From assembly GCA_030606335.1 (NCBI GenBank), contig JAUWGP010000002.1, positions 53,939 to 117,938 of the forward strand: a stretch of DNA of 64,000 bases, in the 5' to 3' direction. The position numbers and the translations under genes are program-made. This DNA comes from Caldifarciminota bacterium (lineage in GTDB: Bacteria > Hydrothermota > UBA3073). The notes under the pieces are model-generated. The model saw only the letters and a program-made list of their open reading frames with translations, had not been told where the DNA came from and ran no database searches. Each line of letters begins with the position of its first letter. Position 1 is the first letter of the stretch. Positions 42,627 through 52,191 of this stretch are shown here, one piece after another.

Positions 42627-43391
42627 TTATCCATCTCCTATGCTTCGATTTCTTTGTCCCATTCTCCAGAGATTTACAAGTTCTTCAGGCGTAAGGTCTT
42701 CTGCTCTCTTTTTCCCAAGTTCTCCTTTTGCTCCCACACTATTTTTGAGCATTTTTCTCCTTGAGGCAAAACAGGTCTTAATAAATGAGAAAAAACTTTT
42801 ATAATCGTCTATTTGATACCTTGGATTAGATAGAATTTCTATCCTCACTACAAGGGAAGAGACCTTTGGTCTTGGATAGAAGAAAGAAGGTGGGATGGGA
42901 AAAAGTATCTCTGTATTGCAAAAACATTGATACATAATTGATAGTAGTCCATGCTGCTTTTTATCCTTCTGGGCTATCAATCTCTGAGCAACCTCCCGTT
43001 GGAGTGTAAGAACAGCGTACGAAAACAATTCCCGGTTCTCTAACAAAAGATAAAGGAACTTTTTTGAAATGGAGTATGGAAGGTTAGAGATGAGTTTTAA
43101 TCTTAATCCTGATGAGAGTTCTTTTATATCCTGCTTAAGGATATCACCCTCGTAAATAATGATATTTTTATTATTCTTGAACTTATCACCTATTAACCGA
43201 ACTAAATCCCTATCCTTTTCAACTACAATAACCTTTCCTGCCTGCTCAACAAGGAACTGTGTGAGAATGCCTGTCCCGGGACCTATCTCAAGAACAGTAT
43301 CTTCCTTTGTAAGAGACAATGCCCCCACGATCTTCTTGGCTATCCCTTTGCTCTTTAAGAAGGATTGAGAGAGAAATTTTTTGGGGTACAT
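42627..43391 (-). CDS. rsmA: 16S rRNA (adenine1518/1519-N6)-dimethyltransferase KsgA
   Basis: MYPKKFLSQSFLK, VLEIGPGTGILTQFL, KLISNLPYSISKKFL, FASRRKMLKN. Confidence 0.9.
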   Translation of the reverse strand: MYPKKFLSQSFLKSKGIAKKIVGALSLTKEDTVLEIGPGTGILTQFLVEQAGKVIVVEKDRDLVRLIGDKFKNNKNIIIYEGDILKQDIKELSSGLRLKLISNLPYSISKKFLYLLLENRELFSYAVLTLQREVAQRLIAQKDKKQHGLLSIMYQCFCNTEILFPIPPSFFYPRPKVSSLVVRIEILSNPRYQIDDYKSFFSFIKTCFASRRKMLKNSVGAKGELGKKRAEDLTPEELVNLWRMGQRNRSIGDG

Positions 43392-43454
43392 ATACAAAGC
43401 TCCTTTAGCTAACTTCCGATATATACACAATCATATATTTTTATCTATTGTAAT

Positions 43455-43483
43455 ATTATACCCCAACTTTACCTGATTGTCAA
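43455..43483 (-). promoter_or_regulatory. Perfect promoter TTGACA-N17-TATAAT (minus)
   Basis: + strand attata 43455-43460, tgtcaa 43478-43483. Confidence 0.75.
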
Positions 43484-43631
43484 TACTTTTTCTTACCTCT
43501 GCTCCTCTACGGGTCATGTTAAGAGATAATTACTTGAAATAGGGGATAAGTTATGCTAAAATAAAGATATACTCTGAAACCCGAGAATATATTTCTTATT
43601 TCCGGGTCTGATCCCAATCTCTATTTTTTGC

Positions 43632-43660
43632 TTGACTTTTTTAGCTTTTTATGTTAGAAT
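43632..43660 (+). promoter_or_regulatory. Promoter TTGACT-N17-TAGAAT driving tRNA
   Basis: ttgact 43632-43637, tagaat 43655-43660, 8 nt before tRNA. Confidence 0.8.
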
Positions 43661-43667
43661 ATATGCG

Positions 43668-43741
43668 GGGCCCGTAGCTCAGTTGGTTAGAGCAGCTGAC
43701 TCATAATCAGCGGGTCGGGGGTTCGAGTCCCTCCGGGCCCA
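43668..43741 (+). tRNA. tRNA with CAU anticodon (Met elongator or Ile2/lysidine type)
   Basis: Cloverleaf: GGGCCCG/CGGGCCC acceptor, GCTGA-CTCATAA-TCAGC anticodon arm (CAT 43702-43704), GGTTCGAGTCC T-arm; CCA not encoded. Confidence 0.95.
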
Positions 43742-43759
43742 TTTTAGGACGCATTTATG

Positions 43760-44211
43760 GGACGCAGATGAACGCAGATAACCAAGATAATGAATTCAAA
43801 TATAAAGAACTAACTGGAAAAATTATAAAAATTTACTACAAGGTTTATAACAAATTAGGATACGGTTTCTTAGAGAAAGTATACGAAAATGCATTGATGA
43901 TAGAATTCAAAAAAGAAGGAATACCAGCAGTAGCACAAGTCCCAATTAATGTATACTATGACAATAATGAGATTATAGGCGAATATTATACTGACATATT
44001 GGTTGATGAAAAAGTCATAGTTGAAATTAAAGCAAATAAAAAGCTAATAGAAGAGAACGAGGCTCAGTTATTGAATTATTTAAGAGCAACAGACATTGAA
44101 GTAGGTTTACTACTCAACTTTGGACCTGACCCAGAATTTAAAAGAAAGGCATTTGATAATAGTAGAAAAAAGAAAATAAAGAATCCTGATGACCTGCGTT
44201 AATCTGCGTCC
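43760..44211. mobile_element. GxxExxY gene unit bounded by 19-bp imperfect inverted repeats containing its start and stop codons
   Basis: ggacgcagatgaacgcaga (43760-43778) versus cctgcgttaatctgcgtcc (44193-44211), 17/19 complementary. Confidence 0.55.
43768..44202 (+). CDS. GxxExxY family protein (putative PD-(D/E)xK nuclease-like)
   Basis: IIKIYYKVYNKLGYGFLEKVYENAL, YTDILVDEKVIVEIKANKKL, LLNYLRATDIEVGLLLNFG. Confidence 0.88.
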   Translation: MNADNQDNEFKYKELTGKIIKIYYKVYNKLGYGFLEKVYENALMIEFKKEGIPAVAQVPINVYYDNNEIIGEYYTDILVDEKVIVEIKANKKLIEENEAQLLNYLRATDIEVGLLLNFGPDPEFKRKAFDNSRKKKIKNPDDLR

Positions 44212-44227
44212 AAAATAGAGTAGGAGC

Positions 44228-45247
44228 TTAAGGTGTGATTACTACCTTAATCGTCTTTCCACCCTTTACTACCAGCTCAAATCCTTTCTTTATCTCATCC
44301 AGTGGAAGTACGTGAGTTATCATATCCTTAACATTAATTTTCCCTGTTTTTATAAGTTCTATAGCTTCCATATTATCCTCACGAACAGCAGCATAGGTAG
44401 TTGTTATTGTTACCAATTTGTTCCAGATATCGAAAAGATGGAACGGGATCTTAACTCCAGGTTCAGTCATTGCAAAAAATAGAATCCATCCTCCACCGTC
44501 AACTGAATTCATTCCCTGTTCAATTGCAGATATTGCTGCAGTACAGATTATAACACGATCAGCAAGCCTACCATTGTTGGCTTCACATACCTTCTTCTGT
44601 ATATTCTCTCTGGCATCTATCACTACATCCGCCCCAAAAGTTCTGGCAGCCTTAAGTCGATGCTCGTTTATATCTGTTGCTATAATCCTATCTGCTCCCT
44701 TATTGCGTGCAAGTTGTATGTGTAGAAGCCCGGATAGACCGCTTCCTATTACCAGTACAGTATCTCCTTTACCTATTCTTGCCACTCTCTGACCCCTAAC
44801 CACGCATCCAAGGGGTTCTACAAATGTTCCATCCTCATCTGAAATCTCATCTGGCAAGAGGTAAACACCCTTTTCAACATTTATTTTTGGCACCCTTATA
44901 TATTCAGCAAATCCTCCCGGGAAAAAATTAGTCGAGCGAAGTGTTTTACATACACTATGATAACCTCTCTTGCAATACCAGCACTCGCCACAGGGAACGT
45001 GATGGGTAACAAATACCCTGTCACCTTCCTTATATGTCTTAACATCCTTTCCAACTTTAACTATTTCTCCTGTAACCTCATGTCCCAAGACACGTGGCGC
45101 CTTCTTTATCCTGTACCACTCCATAACATCACTGCCGCAGATGCCACATGCTTTCATTTTGACAAGTATCTCTCCTTCACCTATTTCAGGAACAGTCATT
45201 TCTTCCACTCTTACATCATCGTTCCTGTAATACATACCAACTTTCAT
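44228..45247 (-). CDS. Zinc-dependent alcohol dehydrogenase/medium-chain dehydrogenase
   Basis: ACGICGSDVMEWYR, VLGHEVTGEIVKVG, CGECWYCKRGYHSVC, VLVIGSGLSGLLHIQLAR. Confidence 0.9.
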   Translation of the reverse strand: MKVGMYYRNDDVRVEEMTVPEIGEGEILVKMKACGICGSDVMEWYRIKKAPRVLGHEVTGEIVKVGKDVKTYKEGDRVFVTHHVPCGECWYCKRGYHSVCKTLRSTNFFPGGFAEYIRVPKINVEKGVYLLPDEISDEDGTFVEPLGCVVRGQRVARIGKGDTVLVIGSGLSGLLHIQLARNKGADRIIATDINEHRLKAARTFGADVVIDARENIQKKVCEANNGRLADRVIICTAAISAIEQGMNSVDGGGWILFFAMTEPGVKIPFHLFDIWNKLVTITTTYAAVREDNMEAIELIKTGKINVKDMITHVLPLDEIKKGFELVVKGGKTIKVVITP

Positions 45248-45380
45248 AATATACTCCACTTTTTAAAAGTATAATATCAACCGCAGATTCACCCCGCACT
45301 TATATATGTTGCGGGGGAGCCACGGAGATTTTTATATGTCCTTAACTAGGCTTTGCGAAATATCGCAGGCCCCCACGAGG

Positions 45381-45409
45381 ATTATAGCATATAAAAGGAG
45401 ATTTGTCAA
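45381..45409 (-). promoter_or_regulatory. Perfect promoter TTGACA-N17-TATAAT (minus)
   Basis: + strand attata 45381-45386, tgtcaa 45404-45409. Confidence 0.75.
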
Positions 45410-45429
45410 GATTTTTACAGAGCTTGGAA

Positions 45430-45880
45430 AAGGGGGTCAGGCTAAGAGATAAGAGATAGATTGTGAGATTGTTCTACAACTTTGGTCTATCTATAATATC
45501 ATTTAATTCCTCTTTTATTAATTTCTTTTTTTGTTGGTTGATAAAATTTCAATGCTTTAATTACTTCCTCGTTTATCACTTTCATTCCTTAATGCTTGTT
45601 TTGTTACTCCAGTAGGTTATTCCACATTAGCTAAAACTTATTCAGATGCAATAGTATATATTCAGACCTCCTCTTATACTCCTTTAATTTATCCAAAAAC
45701 CTCTCTTTATCTTTATCAAAAAGAAATACAGATTCACTACTATTACAATTAAATATCACATGGTAAAAAGCTCCTTCATATTCTATCCACGGTTTCCTGT
45801 AAATGTCTTCATTATATCACGACTCTTACTTAATATTCAATATAATGCAATTATCTCTTATCTCTTAGCCTGACCCCCTT
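45430..45880 (-). mobile_element. Decayed RAYT/Y1-transposase element between perfect 29-bp inverted repeats
   Basis: AAGGGGGTCAGGCTAAGAGATAAGAGATA at 45430-45458 and its reverse complement at 45852-45880. Confidence 0.75.
45631..45798 (-). pseudogene. REP-associated tyrosine transposase N-terminal fragment
   Basis: Minus frame reads RKPWIEYEGAFYHVIFNCNSSESVFLFDKDKERFLDKLKEYKRRSEYILLHLNKF*. Confidence 0.7.
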
Positions 45881-45896
45881 ATTACAGTTTTTTTTC

Positions 45897-45925
45897 TTGA
45901 CAAAGTATAAAATTTAGAGTAAAAT
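45897..45925 (+). promoter_or_regulatory. Promoter TTGACA-N17-TAAAAT
   Basis: ttgaca 45897-45902, taaaat 45920-45925, 9 nt before small CDS. Confidence 0.7.
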
Positions 45926-45934
45926 ATACAATCT

Positions 45935-46072
45935 ATGAAAAGGCTTTTTTACATAATACCACTCGCTCTTCTTTTTATCTCTCTTATATTCTGGGGAGCG
46001 AGAAGGGGAGAATTCGGTGAGACACTACAGAATGCATCCATTCTCTGTCTTTCCTGTATAGGCATTGAATGA
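45935..46072 (+). CDS. CD1871A-like small CXXC membrane protein (not in ORF track)
   Basis: MKRLFYIIPLALLFISLIFWGARRGEFGETLQNASILCLSCIGIE*. Confidence 0.7.
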   Translation: MKRLFYIIPLALLFISLIFWGARRGEFGETLQNASILCLSCIGIE

Positions 46073-46092
46073 GATAAATACTTTAAACCAAA

Positions 46093-46887
46093 ATGAGAAG
46101 AATAATTCAGGTCTTATCCCTTATTATCAATAACAGTTTCCTGGCTGCCCTATGGAAGAGAACAATATACCAGGGTTCTACAAAATCCATATGCGTTCCT
46201 TTACTCAACTGCTATGCCTGCCCCCTTGCAACAACCTCGTGTCCTATAGGAACTCTTCAACATTTTATCGTAACAAAGGCAATTTCCCTATACGTGATAG
46301 GAGTGTTTGGAACTATCGGTATAATTCTCGGTAAATGGACCTGTGGTTGGCTCTGTCCATTTGGTCTTCTTCAGGAGCTCCTGTATAAAATAAAGAGTCG
46401 AAAGATAATAATGAAAAGGCTATTCAGCCTATCTAAATACTTAGTACTTATTTTTATGGTTATTCTTATCCCTTTCTTTACCCTTGAAACTTGGTTCTGC
46501 AAGCTTTGTCCTCAGGGGACACTTGAGGGTGGTCTACCAATTGCCTTTGGCTTCCTTGGTGGATATCTACAGTCTCAGATACTAACATCGTCTCTATTTT
46601 ATCTAAAGCTTTTTATACTATTATCAGTTATTGTCCTCTCAATATTTATAAAAAGAATTTTCTGCAGGACAATGTGCCCGCTTGGAGCAATTCTTGGTCT
46701 TTTTAACCCCATAAGTCTCTTAAAGCTTAAAGTTATCGATTCAAAATGCAACAAATGTGACATATGTATGAATGTATGTCCTGTAGATATAAAAGTATAT
46801 GAGAGTCCTAATTCACCTGAATGTATAAGATGCATGGAATGTAAGAAAGTATGCAAGAGAAATGCTATAGAATGGAGCTGGAGGTAA
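46093..46887 (+). CDS. 4Fe-4S binding membrane protein (NapH/YccM-like)
   Basis: NCYACPLATTSCPIG, GKWTCGWLCPFGLLQELLYK, CRTMCPLGAILGL, CNKCDICMNVCPVDI, CIRCMECKKVCKRNAI. Confidence 0.88.
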   Translation: MRRIIQVLSLIINNSFLAALWKRTIYQGSTKSICVPLLNCYACPLATTSCPIGTLQHFIVTKAISLYVIGVFGTIGIILGKWTCGWLCPFGLLQELLYKIKSRKIIMKRLFSLSKYLVLIFMVILIPFFTLETWFCKLCPQGTLEGGLPIAFGFLGGYLQSQILTSSLFYLKLFILLSVIVLSIFIKRIFCRTMCPLGAILGLFNPISLLKLKVIDSKCNKCDICMNVCPVDIKVYESPNSPECIRCMECKKVCKRNAIEWSWR

Positions 46888-47744
46888 ATAATTTATCTCT
46901 TTATCATAGCCTTGAATGCGGACAGGCATTCAGATGGGATAAACTACCCGATGGCTCCTATTTCGGAGTTGTTGGTGAAAATGCCTTTCTGATAAACCAG
47001 AAAAGAGAAAGGTTAGAAATTATCTCAACAATTGAAGACTCAATTAACTGGGCAAAAATTTATTTTGCGCTTGATATCGACCTTGAGAGAATTCTTCTCA
47101 AAATAGATACCGATGAGTATATACACACGGCAATCAAATCATGCAGCGGTCTTCGGATTTTACGACAGGAACCATGGGAGACACTCGCCTCATTTATACT
47201 TTCCTCCAACAACAGTATCCAGAACATTAAAAGGATGATAAAGACCCTTTCTCAGAGACTTGGCTCAAAAATAGAATTAAATGGTCATCAGGGTTATTCA
47301 TTTCCATCGCCATATTCAATAGTTAAAAACAAGGGTATTGTAAATACTTGCAGACTTGGTTTTAGACGTGACTACCTCATAGAAACGGCTGAGATGATAA
47401 CAAATGGAGATATAGATTTGGAAGAATTAAGGGAACTGCCCTATAAGGGCTTAAGAGAGAAACTTTTCAAGCTTAAAGGTGTGGGACCAAAGGTCGCAGA
47501 CTGCGTAGCGTTATTCGCCTTTGAAAAGAGTGAATCATTTCCCGTAGATGTATGGATAAAGAGAATTATGCAGAAACTATACTTTTCAAATAAAGTGGTA
47601 AACGATAAAAAGTTATACTCCTTTGCAAGAAAGCATTTTGGGAGGTACTGCGGATATGCTCAGGAATATCTTTACTGTTATTATAGACTTAAGATAACTC
47701 AGGAGATTACCTCACAAAAAGTGGGGCAAGAACTAAAGAGATAA
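46872..47744 (+). CDS. ogg: 8-oxoguanine DNA glycosylase (OGG1-type, HhH-GPD)
   Basis: [76 protein letters not shown]. Confidence 0.88.
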   Translation: MELEVNNLSLYHSLECGQAFRWDKLPDGSYFGVVGENAFLINQKRERLEIISTIEDSINWAKIYFALDIDLERILLKIDTDEYIHTAIKSCSGLRILRQEPWETLASFILSSNNSIQNIKRMIKTLSQRLGSKIELNGHQGYSFPSPYSIVKNKGIVNTCRLGFRRDYLIETAEMITNGDIDLEELRELPYKGLREKLFKLKGVGPKVADCVALFAFEKSESFPVDVWIKRIMQKLYFSNKVVNDKKLYSFARKHFGRYCGYAQEYLYCYYRLKITQEITSQKVGQELKR

Positions 47745-49728
47745 CAGTCATAAGTTTTATTAGTATATTTATTGAAGGACCAATTGTATCCTTCAAAGGA
47801 TCACCCACTGTATCACCAATTACTGCTGCCTTATGAGCTTCAGTTCCTTTTCCACCAAGAGCCCCGCCTTCTATATATTTCTTTGCGTTATCAAGTGCTG
47901 CACCAGAGTTTGCAAACTGTATTGCGAGAACTAGCCCTGTAACAAGTGCTCCCATAAGAACACCTGCAAGAACTACAGGTCCGAGAAAAAGTCCAACCAG
48001 TATTGGTATAACAATGACAAGTATACCCGGTAATAACATACTTTTAATAGCCCCTTTTGTGGCAATATCAACACAAGACGATACATCAGGTGAGGCTGTG
48101 CCTTCCATAAGACCTGTTATCTCCTTGAATTGTCTCCTCACCTCGTCTATGATTTTCCCGGCAACCTTTTCTACACCCCCTGCAAGAAGAGAGCCAAAAA
48201 GGAATGGTATCATTCCACCAAACAGGAGTCCAACGATAAGCCAGGGATCGGTCAACGAAAGACGTATGGGTTCTTGTGCAAATCTATTTATGGTAGCAAG
48301 ATATGCAACAAACAACCCAACCGCTGCAAATGCAGCACTTCCTATCGCAAATCCCTTGCCTATTGCGGCTGTAGTATTTCCCACTGCATCAAGGGAATCC
48401 GTAATCTTCCTGACACTCTCCGGCAGCTCAGCCATCTGTGCAATACCTCCTGCATTATCCGCAACAGGCCCATATGAATCAACTGCAAGTGTTATGCCAA
48501 GTATAGATAACATACCAAAGGAAGCGAGTGCAATTCCGTAAACACCTCCGAATTTATAACCCAATAATATACTTATACCTATGATAACTACTGGTATAAG
48601 TGTACTCCCCATACCAAGACCTAATCCTCCAACAATGACGACTGCAGGTCCTCTCTTGGCAGCCTTTGCGAGCTCTCTGGTGGGTCTATACTTATAGGAA
48701 GTATAGAACTCTGATACAAGCCCTATTATAATGCCTGATGCTACACCTGCTACTATACACCACAAGAGTGGCATTGCAGAAAATGTTATATTTTCATCTA
48801 TATATTTTACTCCTGACATCCTTAATATAAAGAAGCTACCCAGAATCATAAGTACAGCAGATATATATACACCGGAATTCAGGGTGTTTTGTGGGTCTTT
48901 CACAATCCCGCTTTTAACCCATAGAGCACCAATTATACTACACACAATACCCCAGGAAGCAAGCATTATTGGCAGTAAAATGAGACTGCCTCTCAGTACG
49001 ATTAAACTTGCTGCTATTGCAATCGTCGCTATTATCGATTCAACATAGGATTCGAGCAGATCTGCCCCAAGACCTGCAGTATCCCCGACATTATCACCTA
49101 CATTGTCCGCAATCACGGCAGGGTTTCTCGGGTCGTCTTCTGGTATATTCTGCTCGACCTTACCAACCAAATCAGCACCCATATCAGCGCCTTTGGTATA
49201 TATACCACCACCCGCACGCGCAAAAAGGGCAAAAAGAGATGCTCCCATTGCATAACCACTTATTGCTACTGGATCAGCCTTGAAAACTATAAAGACCGCT
49301 GAAAGACCAAGAAGTCCTATTCCAACCACTGCAAGGCCGGTAGTAGCACCACCAGTAAATGAGACTGATAGTGCCTCCTTCAACCCCTTTCGAGCCGCTT
49401 CTGTAGTTCTTGAATTCGCCCTTGTTCCAACGGACATGGCAAGGTAGCCGGATATAGCTGATGCAACAGCACCGGTCACAAATGATACAGCGGTTCGCCA
49501 GTCTACATCGAGCCCTGTTCTACCCAATAAAATAAGAAAAATTGTAAACACTACTACAACTATAAATACAAAGAAATATTCTCTCTTTAGAAATGTCCTT
49601 GCACCACTTTGAATTAGTGACGAAATCTCCCGCATCTTTTCATTCCCCTGAGGTTTCTTAAGAAGGGATATTGAAAATATAAGAATTGTTATAAGTGCTA
49701 ATCCACTTGCAACAAAGGGAATCCACAT
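47707..49728 (-). CDS. hppA: Membrane-bound ion-translocating pyrophosphatase
   Basis: [87 protein letters not shown]. Confidence 0.95.
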   Translation of the reverse strand: MWIPFVASGLALITILIFSISLLKKPQGNEKMREISSLIQSGARTFLKREYFFVFIVVVVFTIFLILLGRTGLDVDWRTAVSFVTGAVASAISGYLAMSVGTRANSRTTEAARKGLKEALSVSFTGGATTGLAVVGIGLLGLSAVFIVFKADPVAISGYAMGASLFALFARAGGGIYTKGADMGADLVGKVEQNIPEDDPRNPAVIADNVGDNVGDTAGLGADLLESYVESIIATIAIAASLIVLRGSLILLPIMLASWGIVCSIIGALWVKSGIVKDPQNTLNSGVYISAVLMILGSFFILRMSGVKYIDENITFSAMPLLWCIVAGVASGIIIGLVSEFYTSYKYRPTRELAKAAKRGPAVVIVGGLGLGMGSTLIPVVIIGISILLGYKFGGVYGIALASFGMLSILGITLAVDSYGPVADNAGGIAQMAELPESVRKITDSLDAVGNTTAAIGKGFAIGSAAFAAVGLFVAYLATINRFAQEPIRLSLTDPWLIVGLLFGGMIPFLFGSLLAGGVEKVAGKIIDEVRRQFKEITGLMEGTASPDVSSCVDIATKGAIKSMLLPGILVIVIPILVGLFLGPVVLAGVLMGALVTGLVLAIQFANSGAALDNAKKYIEGGALGGKGTEAHKAAVIGDTVGDPLKDTIGPSINILIKLMTVISLVLAPLFVR

Positions 49729-49858
49729 AAATCCTCCTATATTAATTATTGGTAGTATGCAAAATCTTTTGTGGATTTTCTCTTGTTTCGTTAACTAAGG
49801 AATAATCCACTGTTTTTTATATAGTTATTAACTTTTGACTTGTCTCTCTCTAATTCTT

Positions 49859-50092
49859 GTAGGGGTCGGATTCCCGTCTGCCGTCGGGCGGGTATCCGAT
49901 CCGTTTCTTTTGCGGGTTCGATAAATCGAACCCCTACATTTTTGCTTTCATATTATTTCTACTAACGATTGTCCTCTATATACTTACGAATATTATGTAA
50001 GGCTTTCGCGTTCCTTATTTGCGGGTTTGATAAATCGAACCCCTACATTTTTGCTTTCATATTCTATCATACTATTTTTCACAGTATCTAAT
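49859..50092. repeat. Composite palindromic repeat block upstream of hppA
   Basis: 79-bp unit matching 28418-28496, followed by ~125-bp segment (from 49967) near-identical to 56951-57076. Confidence 0.85.
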
Positions 50093-50121
50093 TATTATTA
50101 GTCCCAAATAATTTATGTCGA

Positions 50122-50150
50122 AGTATACCATATGCTCTATGAAAAGTCAA
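50122..50150 (-). promoter_or_regulatory. Promoter TTGACT-N17-TATACT (minus)
   Basis: + strand agtata 50122-50127, agtcaa 50145-50150; divergent from 50161 promoter. Confidence 0.6.
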
Positions 50151-50160
50151 GAAAAAAATC

Positions 50161-50189
50161 TTGACTTTTCTCCTTTTATATGATATAAT
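50161..50189 (+). promoter_or_regulatory. Promoter TTGACT-N17-TATAAT
   Basis: ttgact 50161-50166, tataat 50184-50189, upstream of prs. Confidence 0.75.
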
Positions 50190-50387
50190 ACACCCGCAAA
50201 CTATTAAACTGAATTATCTTTCTAAAAGACATAAAATGGTTCAACCACAGAGACTATAGAAAAAAAGAGTTTCCTTTTAAGTATATCATTAAGAAGTAAT
50301 ATATCAAAGTATTAAAAAATCTCGGCGTTCTCTGCGCCCTCTGTGGTTAAAGATTTACACCATCTTTATCTGTTAAAGGAGGTGATA

Positions 50388-51320
50388 ATGCCTGAAGAAA
50401 TAAAGGTATTTGGTGGTAATTCGAATCCTTCATTGACAAAAAAGATATGTGATTACCTTGAATTGCCTGTTGGGAACATAACCTGTAAAAGGTTTTCTGA
50501 TGGTGAGATATTCGTGAAGATAAACGAGAACGTGCGAGGAGAGAACGTTTTTCTTGTTCAATCTACCCAACCACCTGCAGAAAACCTTCTTGAACTTCTA
50601 CTTATGATAGATGCAGCGAGAAGGGCGTCTGCAGAGAGAATCACTGCTATTATTCCATACTTTGGTTACGCAAGACAGGATAAAAAAGATGAACCAAGGG
50701 TCCCAATATCTGCAAAATTGATTGCTAATCTCATTGTTACGGCTGGAGCTGATAGGATCCTTACATGCGATCTTCATGCCGAACAGATTCAGGGTTTCTT
50801 TGACATTCCATTCGACCACCTATATGCTCTGCCGGTATTCTTAGAATATGCGGGTGAAAAAGACCTTTCTAATTTCACCATTGTATCACCTGATACAGGT
50901 GGAGTAAGAAGAACCTGGGGGTTTGCGAAGAGACTTGGAGGATTACCAATAGCTATAGTAGACAAGAGAAGACCAGCACCAAATCAGTCTTATGTAATGA
51001 ACATAATCGGTGAGGTAAATAACAGAAATGTATTAATAGTTGATGACATAATAGACACTGGTGGTACTATAATAGGAGCAGCACAGGCATTAAAATCAGC
51101 AGGAGCAATTGATGTATATTGTTTCTGTACCCATCCAATATTATCTGGGAACGCAAAGCAGAACATTGATTCTTCAGTAATAGCAGAATTTATTACTACA
51201 GATACACTACCTCTCAACTGGAATTCAAAAAAATTAAACATTCTTTCTGTTTCAAAACTCCTTGGTGAGGCAATACGAAGAATACACAACAGTGAATCCG
51301 TAAGTTCTTTATTCGTTTGA
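50388..51320 (+). CDS. prs: Ribose-phosphate pyrophosphokinase
   Basis: RFSDGEIFVKINENVRGENVFLVQS, YFGYARQDKKDEPRVPISAKL, DLHAEQIQGFFDIPFDHL, VDDIIDTGGTI. Confidence 0.95.
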   Translation: MPEEIKVFGGNSNPSLTKKICDYLELPVGNITCKRFSDGEIFVKINENVRGENVFLVQSTQPPAENLLELLLMIDAARRASAERITAIIPYFGYARQDKKDEPRVPISAKLIANLIVTAGADRILTCDLHAEQIQGFFDIPFDHLYALPVFLEYAGEKDLSNFTIVSPDTGGVRRTWGFAKRLGGLPIAIVDKRRPAPNQSYVMNIIGEVNNRNVLIVDDIIDTGGTIIGAAQALKSAGAIDVYCFCTHPILSGNAKQNIDSSVIAEFITTDTLPLNWNSKKLNILSVSKLLGEAIRRIHNSESVSSLFV

Positions 51321-51549
51321 GGCTTATCAACTATAAGCAGTAGCAAGCTTCTGCACTCCAAATAATATTAATAAGAGTTGTTTTAAATTATGTCAGAAGT
51401 TAAATTTTAATATGGTAGAAAATAGAATTTAGTGTCGAAAATAAAGTAATATAAAAACTCAAAAATTAAGATTACAAAATCTCCAATTATAGCTATGTTA
51501 TTATATTTGATTTTTGATATTTAATTTTTTATTTATTATCGGGGGTATT

Positions 51550-52191
51550 ATGAAGACTTTAAAGATTGAAAAAAGGGGAAGGGTCGGTAAAAGCGATGCC
51601 AGACGATTGAGAAAAGAGGGCAAAATACCTGCTGTAATATATGGACATGGTGAAAAGACTGAAAATATTGTAATTTCTAAAAGTATTCTTAAAACTTACA
51701 TTCATGAACACAAAGAAGAGATTATAAGATTAGGTCCTGGTAAGGGAAAGGATGTTGTGATAAAAGAGATTCAATATGACCCTATAACAGATGAAGTTAA
51801 TCATATAGATTTTATGCATATTCACAAAGGAGAAAAACTAAAGGTATCTATTCCAATCATTATTGATGGTACCTCCCAGGGTGTGAAGGTTGGTGGAGTA
51901 TTGGAGCACTGGATTAGACAGCTCGATATAGAATGCCTCCCAAAAGACATTCCAAATGAATTCAACCTTGACATTACTGAGCTAAATATTGGTGAATCTC
52001 TGCATGTAAAGGACCTCTCCATAGGAGAAGGGATAAAAGTTCTTGCTAGACCTGATGACGCTATCGTTAGTGTAATGGCTCCGAGAAAAGAAGAGGTGAA
52101 GGTAGTAGTCGAAGAAGAGGAGGTTGAGGAAGTAGAAGAAGAGGTAGAAGTAACAGAAGAAAAGGAAGAGAAGGAAGTCACAGAAGAATGA
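51550..52191 (+). CDS. rplY: 50S ribosomal protein L25 (Ctc-type)
   Basis: KSDARRLRKEGKIPAVIYGHGE, IDFMHIHKGEKLKVSIPI; acidic C-term tail. Confidence 0.9.
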   Translation: MKTLKIEKRGRVGKSDARRLRKEGKIPAVIYGHGEKTENIVISKSILKTYIHEHKEEIIRLGPGKGKDVVIKEIQYDPITDEVNHIDFMHIHKGEKLKVSIPIIIDGTSQGVKVGGVLEHWIRQLDIECLPKDIPNEFNLDITELNIGESLHVKDLSIGEGIKVLARPDDAIVSVMAPRKEEVKVVVEEEEVEEVEEEVEVTEEKEEKEVTEE

